This document shows, piece after piece, positions 42,709 through 52,043 of a stretch of DNA of 64,000 nt; position 1 is the first letter of the stretch; each line of letters starts with the position of its first letter. Source of the DNA: an uncultured Polaribacter sp. (GTDB taxonomy: Bacteria; Bacteroidota; Bacteroidia; Flavobacteriales; Flavobacteriaceae). Position numbers and translations under genes: made by a program. The notes beneath the pieces were generated by a model that did not search any database, had not been told where the DNA came from, and saw only the letters and a list, made by a program, of their open reading frames with translations. The stretch covers positions 98,748-162,747 of the forward strand of contig NZ_CANMFI010000002.1 of NCBI RefSeq assembly GCF_947497125.1, in the 5' to 3' direction.

Positions 42709-45543
42709 TTATTTCAATTTTTTCTTAACGGCAACTTCTTTATAAGCTTCAATAATATCTCCTTGAGCAATATCATTGTAGTTTTTAATTTGAACACCAC
42801 AATCAAACCCTTTAGTTACCTCTTTAACGTCATCTTTAAAACGTTTTAAAGCTGTTAGAGTTCCATCATGAACAACAATTCCGTCTCTAATAATTCTAAT
42901 TTGTGAATCTCTTTGAATTTTACCAGACATTACCATACAACCTGCAATGTTACCTACTTTAGAGATTTTATAAATTTCTCTAATTTCTACATTACCAGAA
43001 ACTTCTTCTTTCATTTCAGGAGAAAGCATGCCTTCCATAGCATCTTTAAGATCGTTTATGGCTGCATAAATAATAGAATATGTTCTAATATCTACCTCTT
43101 CTCTATCTGCTACGGCTCTTGCGTTTCCTTGTGGACGAACGTTAAAACCAACAATAATAGCGTCTGAAGCAGTTGCTAATAACACATCACTTTCTGTAAT
43201 GGCACCTACACCTTTATGTAAAATATTTACTTGAATTTCTTCGGTAGATAATTTCTGGAAAGAATCTGTTAATGCTTCTACAGAACCATCTACATCTCCT
43301 TTTAAGATAATGTTTAATTCTTTAAAGTCACCTAACGCAATTCTACGACCAATTTCATCTAACGTTAATGTTTTCTGAGTTCTAACAGATTGCTCTCTTT
43401 GTAATTGAGATCTTTTTGATGCAATTTGTTTTGCTTCACGTTCATCTTCAAATACGTTAAACTTATCACCTGCTTGTGGCGCTCCATCTAAACCTAAAAT
43501 AGATACTGGTGTAGAGGGTCCTGCTTGCTTTAAGTTATTCCCTTTATCATCAAACATTGCTCTAACTTTACCACTGTGTTTACCTGCTAACAAGTAATCT
43601 CCAATTTTTAAAGTTCCTGCTTGTACCATTATTGTAGAAACGTATCCTCTACCTTTGTCTAGTAAAGCTTCTACTACAGTACCAACTGCATTTTTATTAG
43701 GGTTTGCTTTCAATTCTAAAATTTCGGCTTCTAATAAAACTTTTTCTAATAACTCAGGAATTCCTGCACCTGTTTTGGCAGAAATATCTTGAGACTGTAT
43801 GTTACCACCCCATTCTTCAATTAATAAATTCATTGAAGAAAGTTGTGTTTTTACATTATCTGGGTTTGCGTTTGGCTTATCAATTTTGTTAATTGCAAAT
43901 ATAATTGGTACACCTGCTGCCTGTGCATGAGAAATTGCTTCTTTTGTTTGAGGCATTACATCATCATCAGCTGCTGCAACAATAATAACTAAATCGGTAA
44001 CTTGTGCACCACGAGCACGCATTGCTGTAAAGGCCTCGTGACCTGGTGTATCTAAGAAGGCTATTTTTTGATCACCAACATTTACAGAATAAGCTCCAAT
44101 ATGCTGTGTAATTCCACCACTTTCTCCGTCTACAATATTTGCTTTTCTAATGTAATCTAATAAAGATGTTTTACCATGATCTACATGTCCCATTACAGTA
44201 ATAATAGGTGCACGCATTTCTAAATCTTCTGGTTTATCGATTACTTCTTCAATAGATTCTTCTACCTCAGCACCAATAAATTCTACTTTATGATTAAATT
44301 CTTCTGCAACAATTACAAGTGTTTCTGCATCTAAACGTTGGTTCATTGTAACCATCATACCCAACATCATACATGATGAGATAATATTAGTTACAGGTAC
44401 ATCCATCATTGTAGCAACTTCACTTACTGTTACAAATTCAGTAACTTTTAATATTTTATTATCTAAAGCTTGTGCTTCTAATTCAGCATCAGAATGCTCT
44501 CTGTGTGCTTCTCTTTTATTTCTACGGTATTTTGCACCTTTTCCTTTAGAAGATTTTCCTTGTAGCTTTTCTAAAGTTTCTCTTACTTGCTTTTGAATTT
44601 CTGCTTCAGTAGGTTCTTCTTTCTTAACTGCTGCTGGTCTTGCTGCACCTCTACCACCTCTATACGGTGTTCTTGTACCGCCTTGTCCTGGTCTAGAAGG
44701 TCTTGCTGTTGCAGAACCCGGAGCTCCTGCTTTTGTTACAATACGCTTACGCTTCTTTTTAGCGTCTGCATTTGCATCTTTTTTAACTTCTGGTTTCTTC
44801 TTTTTAGGTCTTTCAAATTGTTTTAAGTCAATTTTTTTACCTGTAAAATTAGGTCCGTCTAGTTTTTTATACTGAGTTTTAATTGCTTCTGCATTATCTG
44901 CAGTTACCTCTTCTTCGGTTTCTTCTGATTTTACCGCTTCTGCTTTCGCTTTTGGCTTTTCACCTCCTTTAGAAACTTCTTTTTCTATTTCAGAAACCAC
45001 TTTTTTTGCTGAAGGCTTTGCTACTTCTTCTGTGTCTTTTACAACTTTTTCAGTAGCTGCTTTTTCTGCAACTGGCTCTTCTGCTTTTACAACTTTTTCG
45101 GTAGTAGTTTCAACTTTCGCTGTTACTGCCTCTTCTTTAGTTGGCTCTTCAACTTTAGGTTCTTTAGCAGCTGGCTTTTTACCAAGGGTATCAATATCAA
45201 TTTTACCAACTGTTTTAAACTCTAATTTGTCTGCTTTGGCTTTTAAAACCTCTTCTTTCTTAGCTTCGTCTTCTTTTTTCTTTTCTAACTTAGCTTCAAG
45301 CTCTAAACGAATAGCTTCTTTCTCTTTACGTTTTTCCTCTCCAACTTCTTTAGATGCTGCTTTTTTGTTAGCATCTGTTTCAAAGCCATCGAGTAAAACT
45401 TGATAGACTTCGCCAGATATTTTAGTGGTAGGTCTTGCTTCTATTTCGTGACCTTTATCCGCTAAAAATTCGACTGCTCTATCAAGAGAAATATTTAATT
45501 CTCTTAAAACCTTATTAAGCCTCATTGTTTTGCCTACAGACAT
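42709..45543 (-). CDS. infB: Translation initiation factor IF-2
   Basis: 944 residues. GTPase that places initiator tRNA on the 30S subunit. N-terminal IF2_N-like motif RLNKVLRELNISLDRAVEFLADKGHEIEARP, a long Lys/Glu/Ala-rich linker (about 70-330), then the second IF2_N domain, G domain with GHVDHGKTSLLDYIRK, DTPGHEAFTAMRARGA, NKIDKPNAN and SAKTGAGI, and C-terminal domains ending at VKKKLK. Last gene of the rimP-nusA-infB operon; 59 bases separate it from nusA. Confidence 0.97.
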   Translation of the reverse strand: MSVGKTMRLNKVLRELNISLDRAVEFLADKGHEIEARPTTKISGEVYQVLLDGFETDANKKAASKEVGEEKRKEKEAIRLELEAKLEKKKEDEAKKEEVLKAKADKLEFKTVGKIDIDTLGKKPAAKEPKVEEPTKEEAVTAKVETTTEKVVKAEEPVAEKAATEKVVKDTEEVAKPSAKKVVSEIEKEVSKGGEKPKAKAEAVKSEETEEEVTADNAEAIKTQYKKLDGPNFTGKKIDLKQFERPKKKKPEVKKDANADAKKKRKRIVTKAGAPGSATARPSRPGQGGTRTPYRGGRGAARPAAVKKEEPTEAEIQKQVRETLEKLQGKSSKGKGAKYRRNKREAHREHSDAELEAQALDNKILKVTEFVTVSEVATMMDVPVTNIISSCMMLGMMVTMNQRLDAETLVIVAEEFNHKVEFIGAEVEESIEEVIDKPEDLEMRAPIITVMGHVDHGKTSLLDYIRKANIVDGESGGITQHIGAYSVNVGDQKIAFLDTPGHEAFTAMRARGAQVTDLVIIVAAADDDVMPQTKEAISHAQAAGVPIIFAINKIDKPNANPDNVKTQLSSMNLLIEEWGGNIQSQDISAKTGAGIPELLEKVLLEAEILELKANPNKNAVGTVVEALLDKGRGYVSTIMVQAGTLKIGDYLLAGKHSGKVRAMFDDKGNNLKQAGPSTPVSILGLDGAPQAGDKFNVFEDEREAKQIASKRSQLQREQSVRTQKTLTLDEIGRRIALGDFKELNIILKGDVDGSVEALTDSFQKLSTEEIQVNILHKGVGAITESDVLLATASDAIIVGFNVRPQGNARAVADREEVDIRTYSIIYAAINDLKDAMEGMLSPEMKEEVSGNVEIREIYKISKVGNIAGCMVMSGKIQRDSQIRIIRDGIVVHDGTLTALKRFKDDVKEVTKGFDCGVQIKNYNDIAQGDIIEAYKEVAVKKKLK

Positions 45544-45602
45544 ATATTTTTTTTAACTTTAAACTTGTAAAAATATTCTTTTACTTTACTACTTTACTTT
45601 AT

Positions 45603-46859
45603 TTAGTCTTCGAATTCTTCTTTTAAAACTCGTTGAACATCCATAATGGTTTCTTCTTCTAGATCGGTTCTTTTAACCAATTCTTCTACACTAGTTTCTA
45701 GTACACTTCTAGCAGTATCTAAACCAATTTTTTTGAATTCTGTAATAACCCAATCTTCAATTTCATCGATAAATTCGGTTAATTCTACATCTTCTTCTTC
45801 TAAGCCTTCTCTTTTAACATCTATCTCGTAGCCTGTTAATTCACTTGCTAAACGTATGTTTACACCACCTCTACCAATTGCTTTAGAAACTTCTTCTGGC
45901 TTTAATAAAACGCTTACACGTCCTTTTTTGCCATTTTTTTCTTCTTCAAACATCTCTATTTCCATCGAAGTCACTTTTGCAGGACTTAATGCTCTAGAAA
46001 TAAATAATTGTTCGTTTTTAGTGTAATTTATAACATCTATGTTTTCGTTACCCAATTCTCTAACAATACCATGTATTCTAGATCCTTTAACACCTACACA
46101 GGCGCCAACTGGGTCTATTCTATCATCATAAGAATCTACAGCAACTTTTGCTTTTTCTCCTGGTATTCTTGCCACTCCTTCTACGGTAATTAAACCGTCG
46201 AAAACCTCAGGTATTTCTTGTTCGAATAATTTATTTAAGAACAATGGAGATGTTCTAGACAAGATTATAGCAGGTTTATTACCTCTTAATTCTACCGATT
46301 TAATAACCCCTCTAACAGAATCTCCTTTTCGAAAGAAGTCTGAACGAATTTGCTCGCTTTTTGGCAATACAATTTCGTTACCATCATCATCTAACAATAT
46401 AATTGCGTTATGACGAATGTGATGCACTTCTGCACTATATAAATCGCCTTCTAACTCTTTAAACTGTTTAAAGATATTGGTACTATCATGCTCGTAAATT
46501 TTAGAAATTAAATTTTGACGTAAGGCTAAAATTGCTCTTCTTCCTAAATCAATTAATTTTACTTCTTCCGAAACATCTTCTCCAATTTCAAAATCTGGTT
46601 CAATTAATCTAGCTTCTGCCAACTCAATTTCTTCATTATCATCTTCAGAAAAACCATCTGCAACAACAACTCTATTTCTCCAAATTTCTAAATCTCCTTT
46701 ATCAGGGTTTATAATGATATCAAAATTATCATCAGACCCAAATTTACGTTTTAAGGCAGCTCTAAAAACCTCTTCTAAAATAGACATCAATGTTACTCTG
46801 TCTATACTTTTATTATCTTTAAATTCTGAAAACGAATCAATTAATGCTATATTCTCCAT
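45603..46859 (-). CDS. nusA: Transcription termination/antitermination factor NusA
   Basis: 418 residues. N-terminal RNA polymerase-binding domain (LIDSFSEFKDNKSIDRVTLMSILEEVFRAALKRKFG), S1 domain (GDLYSAEVHHIRHNAIILLDD, GDSVRGVIKSVEL), and two KH domains (VGACVGVKGSRIHGIVRELG; EVSKAIGRGGVNIRLASELTG). A short acidic C-terminal tail of about 70 residues replaces the E. coli AR repeats. Lies 12 bases after rimP. Confidence 0.97.
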   Translation of the reverse strand: MENIALIDSFSEFKDNKSIDRVTLMSILEEVFRAALKRKFGSDDNFDIIINPDKGDLEIWRNRVVVADGFSEDDNEEIELAEARLIEPDFEIGEDVSEEVKLIDLGRRAILALRQNLISKIYEHDSTNIFKQFKELEGDLYSAEVHHIRHNAIILLDDDGNEIVLPKSEQIRSDFFRKGDSVRGVIKSVELRGNKPAIILSRTSPLFLNKLFEQEIPEVFDGLITVEGVARIPGEKAKVAVDSYDDRIDPVGACVGVKGSRIHGIVRELGNENIDVINYTKNEQLFISRALSPAKVTSMEIEMFEEEKNGKKGRVSVLLKPEEVSKAIGRGGVNIRLASELTGYEIDVKREGLEEEDVELTEFIDEIEDWVITEFKKIGLDTARSVLETSVEELVKRTDLEEETIMDVQRVLKEEFED

Positions 46860-46871
46860 TACATTTTTTAC

Positions 46872-47333
46872 TTAAAATACAATCTTCACTTTTGCTTCTT
46901 TAATATCTTTGTACGCTATTATTGCTTCTTTTTGAACAGTAACTTTACCTTTACCTATTGGTTTTGGCTCTCTTGCTTTCCAATTTAAAACAATTTTATC
47001 TTCATCTGCAGTAACTAAAGTACCTTCTAATTCTTCTTCAGAAGTTTTAACTTTTAGTATCCTGTTTATGTTTTTAATATACTGTCTTTTTACTTTTAAC
47101 GGATGTGAAATATCAGGAGTAGAAACCTCTAAAGAAAAATCTTCTTCTTCTCTATCAAAACTATCATCTACAGCTCTGTTTACCCTAATACACTCACTTA
47201 AAGGAACGCCGTTATCACCATCTATTGTAACCAGAATTTTATTGTTTTCGGTAATATTTAAATCAATCAAATACAACGAATTATTCTGTGCTAACGCCTC
47301 ATTTACTATGTCTTTTACTTTGGCTTGATCCAT
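46872..47333 (-). CDS. rimP: Ribosome maturation factor RimP
   Basis: 153 residues. Needed for 30S subunit assembly. N-terminal alpha/beta domain (YLIDLNITENNKILVTIDGDNGVPLSECIRVNRAV, SLEVSTPDISHPL) followed by an SH3-like C-terminal domain. First gene of the operon; its leader holds a terminator-like hairpin. Confidence 0.94.
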   Translation of the reverse strand: MDQAKVKDIVNEALAQNNSLYLIDLNITENNKILVTIDGDNGVPLSECIRVNRAVDDSFDREEEDFSLEVSTPDISHPLKVKRQYIKNINRILKVKTSEEELEGTLVTADEDKIVLNWKAREPKPIGKGKVTVQKEAIIAYKDIKEAKVKIVF

Positions 47334-47350
47334 CTTAAATCTTAAAATAA

Positions 47351-47380
47351 AATATAAAAAGAGGGGACTTTAAGTCCCCT
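47351..47380 (-). promoter_or_regulatory. Terminator-like hairpin in the rimP-nusA-infB leader
   Basis: AGGGGACTT/AAGTCCCCT (47362-47380) is a GC-rich stem with a single-base centre; in the rimP direction a T-rich tail (CTTTTTATATTTTATTTT) follows. It lies between the promoter (47412-47442) and the rimP start codon (47333), so it is inside the leader. There is no gene upstream on this strand for it to terminate, because the next gene (uspA-like) is divergent. Confidence 0.75.
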
Positions 47381-47411
47381 TCATTTTCTTTTACTGTGAT
47401 TTTTTACGTTG

Positions 47412-47442
47412 CAAATATACGAATTGTTTATGATTTACCAAA
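47412..47442 (-). promoter_or_regulatory. rimP-nusA-infB promoter
   Basis: Minus strand TTTG (47439-47442), 19-base spacer, TATATTTG (47412-47419): a full match to the Bacteroidota pattern, giving a leader of about 70 bases. Confidence 0.8.
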
Positions 47443-47510
47443 CTAAGTTTAATTCAATTATTTTTTGTAACTTTAGGTAAGCTCTTATTCACCTTTAAAA
47501 TTTTAACATT

Positions 47511-48338
47511 ATGCAAAAAATTTTAGTCCCAATTGATTTTTCAAAAACAGCTGAATATGCCGCTAAAGTTGCTGCACAAATTGCTAAAAAAACAAAAGCC
47601 ACAATTTATCTTATTCATTTAATTGAATTACCTAAAGGAGTTGTAGACATGGGCTCTAGCAGTAGGTTTAGCATTCCAGAAAGCATGTTATATCTTAGAA
47701 AGGTTAGAGAAAAAGTGCTTCTATTTAAAGACACCTATTTTGATAAAGAAATACAGGTAGAATATTTTATAAAACTAAACACACCTTTTGAGGGCATCTT
47801 AAAGTATGCTGCTAAAATTGAGGCAGATTTAATAATTATGGGATCTAAAGGACACTCTGAGTTAGAAGAAATTTTGATTGGCTCTAATACAGAGAAAGTG
47901 GTTAGAAACTCTAAAACACCTGTGCTTGTAATCAAAAAAGACATCAAAAAATTTAGATTAAAAAACATTGTTTTTGCCTCTAACTTTAAAGAAGAAAACA
48001 AAGAGGTATTTGATAGAGTACTTCATTTTGCAGATCTATTTAAAGGCACCATTCATCTGTTAAAAATAAACACTCCTGCAAATTTTTTAGGCACCGCAGA
48101 AACTAAAGAAAAAATTGAAAATTTTATTACTGATTTTAACATCAAAAAGCATAAAATAAATATTTATAGTGATGTTTCTGTAGAGAAGGGTATCTTAAAT
48201 TTCTCTAAAGAGATAAACGCAGATTTAATTGCACTAAGTACTCACGGAAGAAGTGGTTTGGCACATTTATTTACAGGCAGTGTTATTAAAAAACTATCTA
48301 AAAATGCCCTAAAACCAATGCTAACAATTAAAGTATAA
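47511..48338 (+). CDS. Universal stress protein, tandem UspA domains
   Basis: 275 residues. Two Usp domains: MQKILVPIDFSKTAEYAAKVA with the nucleotide-binding loop GSKGHSELEEILIGSNTEKVV, and a second with STHGRSGLAHLFTGSVIKKL. Both G-2x-G-9x-G(S/T) type loops are present, so ATP binding is plausible. Divergent from rimP. A near-consensus -7 box (TAACTTTA, about 47468) lies upstream. Confidence 0.92.
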   Translation: MQKILVPIDFSKTAEYAAKVAAQIAKKTKATIYLIHLIELPKGVVDMGSSSRFSIPESMLYLRKVREKVLLFKDTYFDKEIQVEYFIKLNTPFEGILKYAAKIEADLIIMGSKGHSELEEILIGSNTEKVVRNSKTPVLVIKKDIKKFRLKNIVFASNFKEENKEVFDRVLHFADLFKGTIHLLKINTPANFLGTAETKEKIENFITDFNIKKHKINIYSDVSVEKGILNFSKEINADLIALSTHGRSGLAHLFTGSVIKKLSKNALKPMLTIKV

Positions 48339-48345
48339 GAACGTA

Positions 48346-49044
48346 TTAATTTGCTTCTGATTTTAAAGTTTCGATAAATTTCTCGACGGTTAAAGCTTTA
48401 TCAACATTAAAATCGCCAATTTTAGTTCTTCTTAAAGAAGATAAATGCGCGCCAGAGTTTAAAGCAACCCCAAAATCATGGGCTAAAGAACGAATGTAAG
48501 TACCCTTGCTACATACAATTCTAAAAGTTACTTCTGGTAAATTTACACTGGTAATTTCGAACTCTAAAACAGACACTTGTCTTGGCTGTATTTCTACAGT
48601 TTCACCTTTTCTTGCTATCTCATACAAGCGTTTTCCATCTTTTTTAATCGCCGAAAAAATTGGTGGTTTTTGCTGAATATCACCTACAAACTCATTGGTA
48701 GTTGCGTGTAAAAGCGCTTCTGTGATGTGTGTTGTTGGAAAAGTTTTATCTATTTCTGTTTCTAAATCGTAACTAGGTGTTGTGGCGCCCAACACAAAAG
48801 TACCTGTATACTGTTTTACCTGTCCTTGATAAATATGTATTTCTTTGGTTTGTTTACCAGTGCAAATAACAAGTAAACCTGTAGCCAAAGGATCTAGCGT
48901 ACCTGCATGACCAACCTTTATTTTTTTAATATTGAATTGTTGTCTAATTTCCCAACGAAGTTTATTTACTACCTGAAAAGAAGTCCAATTTAGAGGCTTA
49001 TCGATTAGTAAAACCTGTCCGTTTTTATAGTCTTCTGCAGTCAT
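48346..49044 (-). CDS. truB: tRNA pseudouridine-55 synthase
   Basis: 232 residues. Makes pseudouridine 55 in the T loop of tRNA. Motifs: GQVLLIDKPLNWTSFQVVNKLR, KVGHAGTLDPLATGLLVICTGK with the catalytic Asp, QKPPIFSAIKKDGKRLYEIARKG, and CSKGTYIRSLAHDFG. C-terminal PUA domain is minimal or absent. Last gene of the ftsX-DUF3098-uppP-truB cluster. Confidence 0.96.
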   Translation of the reverse strand: MTAEDYKNGQVLLIDKPLNWTSFQVVNKLRWEIRQQFNIKKIKVGHAGTLDPLATGLLVICTGKQTKEIHIYQGQVKQYTGTFVLGATTPSYDLETEIDKTFPTTHITEALLHATTNEFVGDIQQKPPIFSAIKKDGKRLYEIARKGETVEIQPRQVSVLEFEITSVNLPEVTFRIVCSKGTYIRSLAHDFGVALNSGAHLSSLRRTKIGDFNVDKALTVEKFIETLKSEAN

Positions 49045-49070
49045 CTTAGTTAGAAAAATTTATACTTTAA

Positions 49071-49865
49071 TTAGTTTAAGAATGTAGATACAATTGCAAT
49101 TACACCTACAATTGCACAGTAAATTGAGAAGTACGATAATTTGCTTTTTTTAACCAACGCAATCATCCACTTACAAGCAATAAGACCTGCAAAAAAAGCA
49201 GCCAAAAAGCCCACTAATATTGGGGTTGTTTCTGATGAATGAAAGTTAATATCGCCGCCTAAAACATCTTTCCCAATTTTTCCAAAAATCAAAGGAACAA
49301 CCATCAGAAAAGAAAAACGAGCTGCTTTTGTTCTATCAACTCCTAATAAAACCGAGGTAGATATTGTAGCGCCAGACCTAGAAATACCAGGCAACATTGC
49401 AATTGCTTGTGAAATTCCGATAAGTAATGAATTTGAAAACGAAACTTTTTTTTCGGTTTTCTTTGCCTTATCTGCTAGCAAGAGTAAGAGAGCTGTTAAT
49501 AGTAACATAACACCAACTAATAGTATTTTACCATCAAAAAAAGAAGCTAGTTGTTCTTCAAAAAGCAACCCTACAATTACAGCTGGTAGCATAGAAATAA
49601 TAATTTTTAAAGAAAATTTTAATTCTTCATTCCATTTAAACTGAAACAACCCTTTAAAAATTTCTGCTACTTCTTTTCTAAAAATCACTAAGGTACTTAG
49701 CGCTGTTGCAAAATGTAAAACTACTGTAAAAGTTAAGCTTTCTTCTGGCACAGAGGTGTCTCCTAAAATTGCCTTCGCCAATTCTAAATGACCACTAGAA
49801 GAAACAGGCAAAAACTCTGTAAAACCTTGTATTACACCTAAAATAATTGCTTCTAAAATATCCAT
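49071..49865 (-). CDS. uppP: Undecaprenyl-diphosphatase
   Basis: 264 residues, BacA/UppP type. Recycles undecaprenyl pyrophosphate for cell-wall synthesis; overexpression is linked to bacitracin resistance. Motifs QGFTEFLPVSSSGHLELAK and ISQAIAMLPGISRSGATI, with about eight membrane helices. 2 bases from the DUF3098 gene upstream. Confidence 0.96.
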   Translation of the reverse strand: MDILEAIILGVIQGFTEFLPVSSSGHLELAKAILGDTSVPEESLTFTVVLHFATALSTLVIFRKEVAEIFKGLFQFKWNEELKFSLKIIISMLPAVIVGLLFEEQLASFFDGKILLVGVMLLLTALLLLLADKAKKTEKKVSFSNSLLIGISQAIAMLPGISRSGATISTSVLLGVDRTKAARFSFLMVVPLIFGKIGKDVLGGDINFHSSETTPILVGFLAAFFAGLIACKWMIALVKKSKLSYFSIYCAIVGVIAIVSTFLN

Positions 49866-49867
49866 TA

Positions 49868-50110
49868 TTACTTTTTAGGATTTACTAAAATTGCATAAAT
49901 CTCAATCGCCAAACCAATAATAACCAACGTTGGCGCCAAACGAATTCGTTGCCAATTATAAATTTCTTCGTTAAAAACATCAGGATTTTCACTACCTCCG
50001 CCTGCCATAAAAATAAAGCCAAGGGTAATAAACACAAGTCCGATAACCATTATTACATAATTCTTTTTACCAAACAAAAATGTGGGTTTTTCTATATTTT
50101 GATTCTCCAT
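49868..50110 (-). CDS. DUF3098 family small membrane protein
   Basis: 80 residues with two membrane helices (about 16-36 and 59-76) and the conserved FLFGKKNYVIMVIGLVFI. Known in Bacteroidota next to ftsX and uppP. Function unknown; the fixed place between them suggests an envelope or division role. Confidence 0.85.
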   Translation of the reverse strand: MENQNIEKPTFLFGKKNYVIMVIGLVFITLGFIFMAGGGSENPDVFNEEIYNWQRIRLAPTLVIIGLAIEIYAILVNPKK

Positions 50111-50114
50111 AATA

Positions 50115-50993
50115 TTAGTAATATAATTCGTCTGTTTTTAAATTTAGGAAACGTTGGGTGGCAAAAAAAGTACTAATCCAAGTAATGATAAAAGAAACAA
50201 TAATTACACTTGCTGCTAAATAACCCAATGTTATGTAGTCTTTTAACAATGCTAAACTTGGCGCTCGTTTGTCTATATAATACACCACAACTGCCAAGCC
50301 TATTAGTGCTAAAAACGCACCAATTGCGCCCAATTTAATACTTTGCCAAATAAAAGGCTTTCTAATAAACCCTTTTGTGGCACCAACCATTTGCATGGTT
50401 TTAATATTAAATCTTTTAGAATAGATAGATAATCTTATTGAACTATTGATTAAGATAATAGCTACTAAACCAAAAAAACCACACACAATTAAAAACCAAA
50501 AACTAACTCTTTTAATATTTTTAGTTAATAGATTTATTAATGGTTTATCATAAGAAACATCTGCAATTAATGCATTCTTTAAAAAACGAGTTTCTAATTC
50601 TTGCATTTTCTCTGGAGTAACAAAAGCGGCTTTTAAATAAATATCAATTCCGTTTTTTAATGGGTTTTTACCTAAAAAAGATAAAAAATCTTCCCCTATT
50701 TCTTTACTATAAATTTTTGCTGCGCGTTCTTTACTTGTGTAAATAATTCTTTTTGTAAAAACCTCTTTTTGAAGAGCGTCTTTAAAATTATTTCTATCTT
50801 TAGTAGAAACATCGTCTTTTAAAAATAAAGTAATAGCAACTTTTTCTTTTACTCGATTGGCAACTAACGTAGATTTTAGTAAAATTAACCCTAAAATACC
50901 TACCATAAAAAGTACCAAAGCAATACTTATTACTACCGAAAAATAAGAAGACTGCAGGCGTCTTTTTTGATAAGAATCAAATTTAGAAGACAT
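50115..50993 (-). CDS. ftsX: Cell division protein FtsX
   Basis: 292 residues. ABC-transporter-like permease that with FtsE activates septal peptidoglycan hydrolases. N-terminal helix after a basic stretch (QKRRLQSSYFSVVISIALVLFMVG split over that segment), a periplasmic domain of about 120 residues, then three C-terminal helices with NTKTMQMVGATKGFIRKPF-like signature (sequence FNIKTMQMVGATKGFIRKPF). ftsE is not adjacent, as often in Bacteroidota. Confidence 0.94.
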   Translation of the reverse strand: MSSKFDSYQKRRLQSSYFSVVISIALVLFMVGILGLILLKSTLVANRVKEKVAITLFLKDDVSTKDRNNFKDALQKEVFTKRIIYTSKERAAKIYSKEIGEDFLSFLGKNPLKNGIDIYLKAAFVTPEKMQELETRFLKNALIADVSYDKPLINLLTKNIKRVSFWFLIVCGFFGLVAIILINSSIRLSIYSKRFNIKTMQMVGATKGFIRKPFIWQSIKLGAIGAFLALIGLAVVVYYIDKRAPSLALLKDYITLGYLAASVIIVSFIITWISTFFATQRFLNLKTDELYY

Positions 50994-51057
50994 ATTATTT
51001 GTATATTTTTAAGGCTGCAATATAATAATTAGTAATCAGTTGATTGTAAGAGTTACA

Positions 51058-51468
51058 CTATTTTAACGAATCTATTTCTTGGCACAACTCAATTAAGACT
51101 CCGTTACTTGCTTTTGGATGTAAAAAAACCACTAATTTATTATCCGCACCTTTTTTAGGTGTTTCATTAACAAAAACAAAACCTTGCTCTTTAAGTCTTA
51201 AAATTTCTGCTTTTAGATCTTTAACTGCAAATGCAATATGATGAATTCCTTCCCCTTTTTTTTCTATAAACTTAGCAATTGTACTTGAAGAACGGGTTGC
51301 TTGTAGCAATTCAATTTTATTAGGTCCTGTTTTAAAAAAAGAAGTTTTAACCCCTTCGGATGCTACTTCTTCAATTTTATAATGTGGCGCACCAAAAAGC
51401 GCTGCAAATAATTGATTAGACCGCTCTAAATCTTTAACTGCAATACCAATATGTTCTATTTTTTCCAT
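51058..51468 (-). CDS. mce: Methylmalonyl-CoA epimerase
   Basis: 136 residues, VOC superfamily. Interconverts (R)- and (S)-methylmalonyl-CoA. IEHIGIAVKDLERSNQLFAALFG, KTSFFKTGPNKIELLQ, EGIHHIAFAVKDL and VVFLHPKASNGVLIELCQ carry the metal ligands His, Glu. No mutase gene in the window. Confidence 0.93.
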   Translation of the reverse strand: MEKIEHIGIAVKDLERSNQLFAALFGAPHYKIEEVASEGVKTSFFKTGPNKIELLQATRSSSTIAKFIEKKGEGIHHIAFAVKDLKAEILRLKEQGFVFVNETPKKGADNKLVVFLHPKASNGVLIELCQEIDSLK

Positions 51469-51519
51469 TCATGTAAAGGTACTAAAAGCAGCTATTTACA
51501 CCAATAAATAAAAAGTTTC

Positions 51520-51960
51520 TTATCGATACAGTCTTTCTACCTTTAAATAAACATTTTTCATGATTGGCTTTTCTGCATTTATAATTTCTGGGTACAAACA
51601 GATTGTTTCATTCTCTCTTAACAACAAAGAAGCCGTTACATGAGAAGATTTTACTGCATGATAACAGGGAGTTTTATGCGAAATTACTGCCTTATCATCA
51701 TAAGGCTTATTATTAATAATTAAAGCCAACTTGGTTTCTAAATCTTTATAAAAAGTGGTTATTGACTCTTGATAAAAACCCCAAGATATCTTGTAAACAC
51801 CATGTACAGGTATTGTTACTTTTTTTCCATCCCAAAGAGAAGTTTCTCCATTTTTTACCTCAAAATTTACAACCCCATGATTGTTTAATTCTTTTAACTC
51901 TACATTTATTCCAAAATTATTGATTGCTATCGGGCTATTTTCTACTATATTTAAATTCAT
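51520..51960 (-). CDS. Hypothetical beta-rich protein, 146 aa
   Basis: Not firmly recognised. No signal peptide. The pattern of strands, with VTIPVHGVYKISWGFYQES, LALIINNKPYD and HVTASLLLRENETICLY, resembles C1q/TNF-like jelly-roll domains; this is pattern-based only. It ends just before the DUF5689 pseudogene region but has its own -7 box. Confidence 0.6.
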   Translation of the reverse strand: MNLNIVENSPIAINNFGINVELKELNNHGVVNFEVKNGETSLWDGKKVTIPVHGVYKISWGFYQESITTFYKDLETKLALIINNKPYDDKAVISHKTPCYHAVKSSHVTASLLLRENETICLYPEIINAEKPIMKNVYLKVERLYR

Positions 51961-51977
51961 AACGTTTGTATTTGTTA

Positions 51978-51985
51978 CAAAAATA
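51978..51985 (-). promoter_or_regulatory. -7 box of the jelly-roll-like gene
   Basis: TATTTTTG on the minus strand, 18 bases upstream of the start at 51960. Confidence 0.5.
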
Positions 51986-52043
51986 GATGGTATTTATAAG
52001 ACATACATAAGGTAAAACCCTATAATGAATTAAGGATTTTATC

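Noticed and set aside
45032..45403. Long frame of 123 codons on the plus strand opposite infB
   Set aside because: It is the antisense of the Lys/Glu/Ala-rich IF-2 linker, which gives Ser/Phe/Thr-rich reading without a protein-like pattern.
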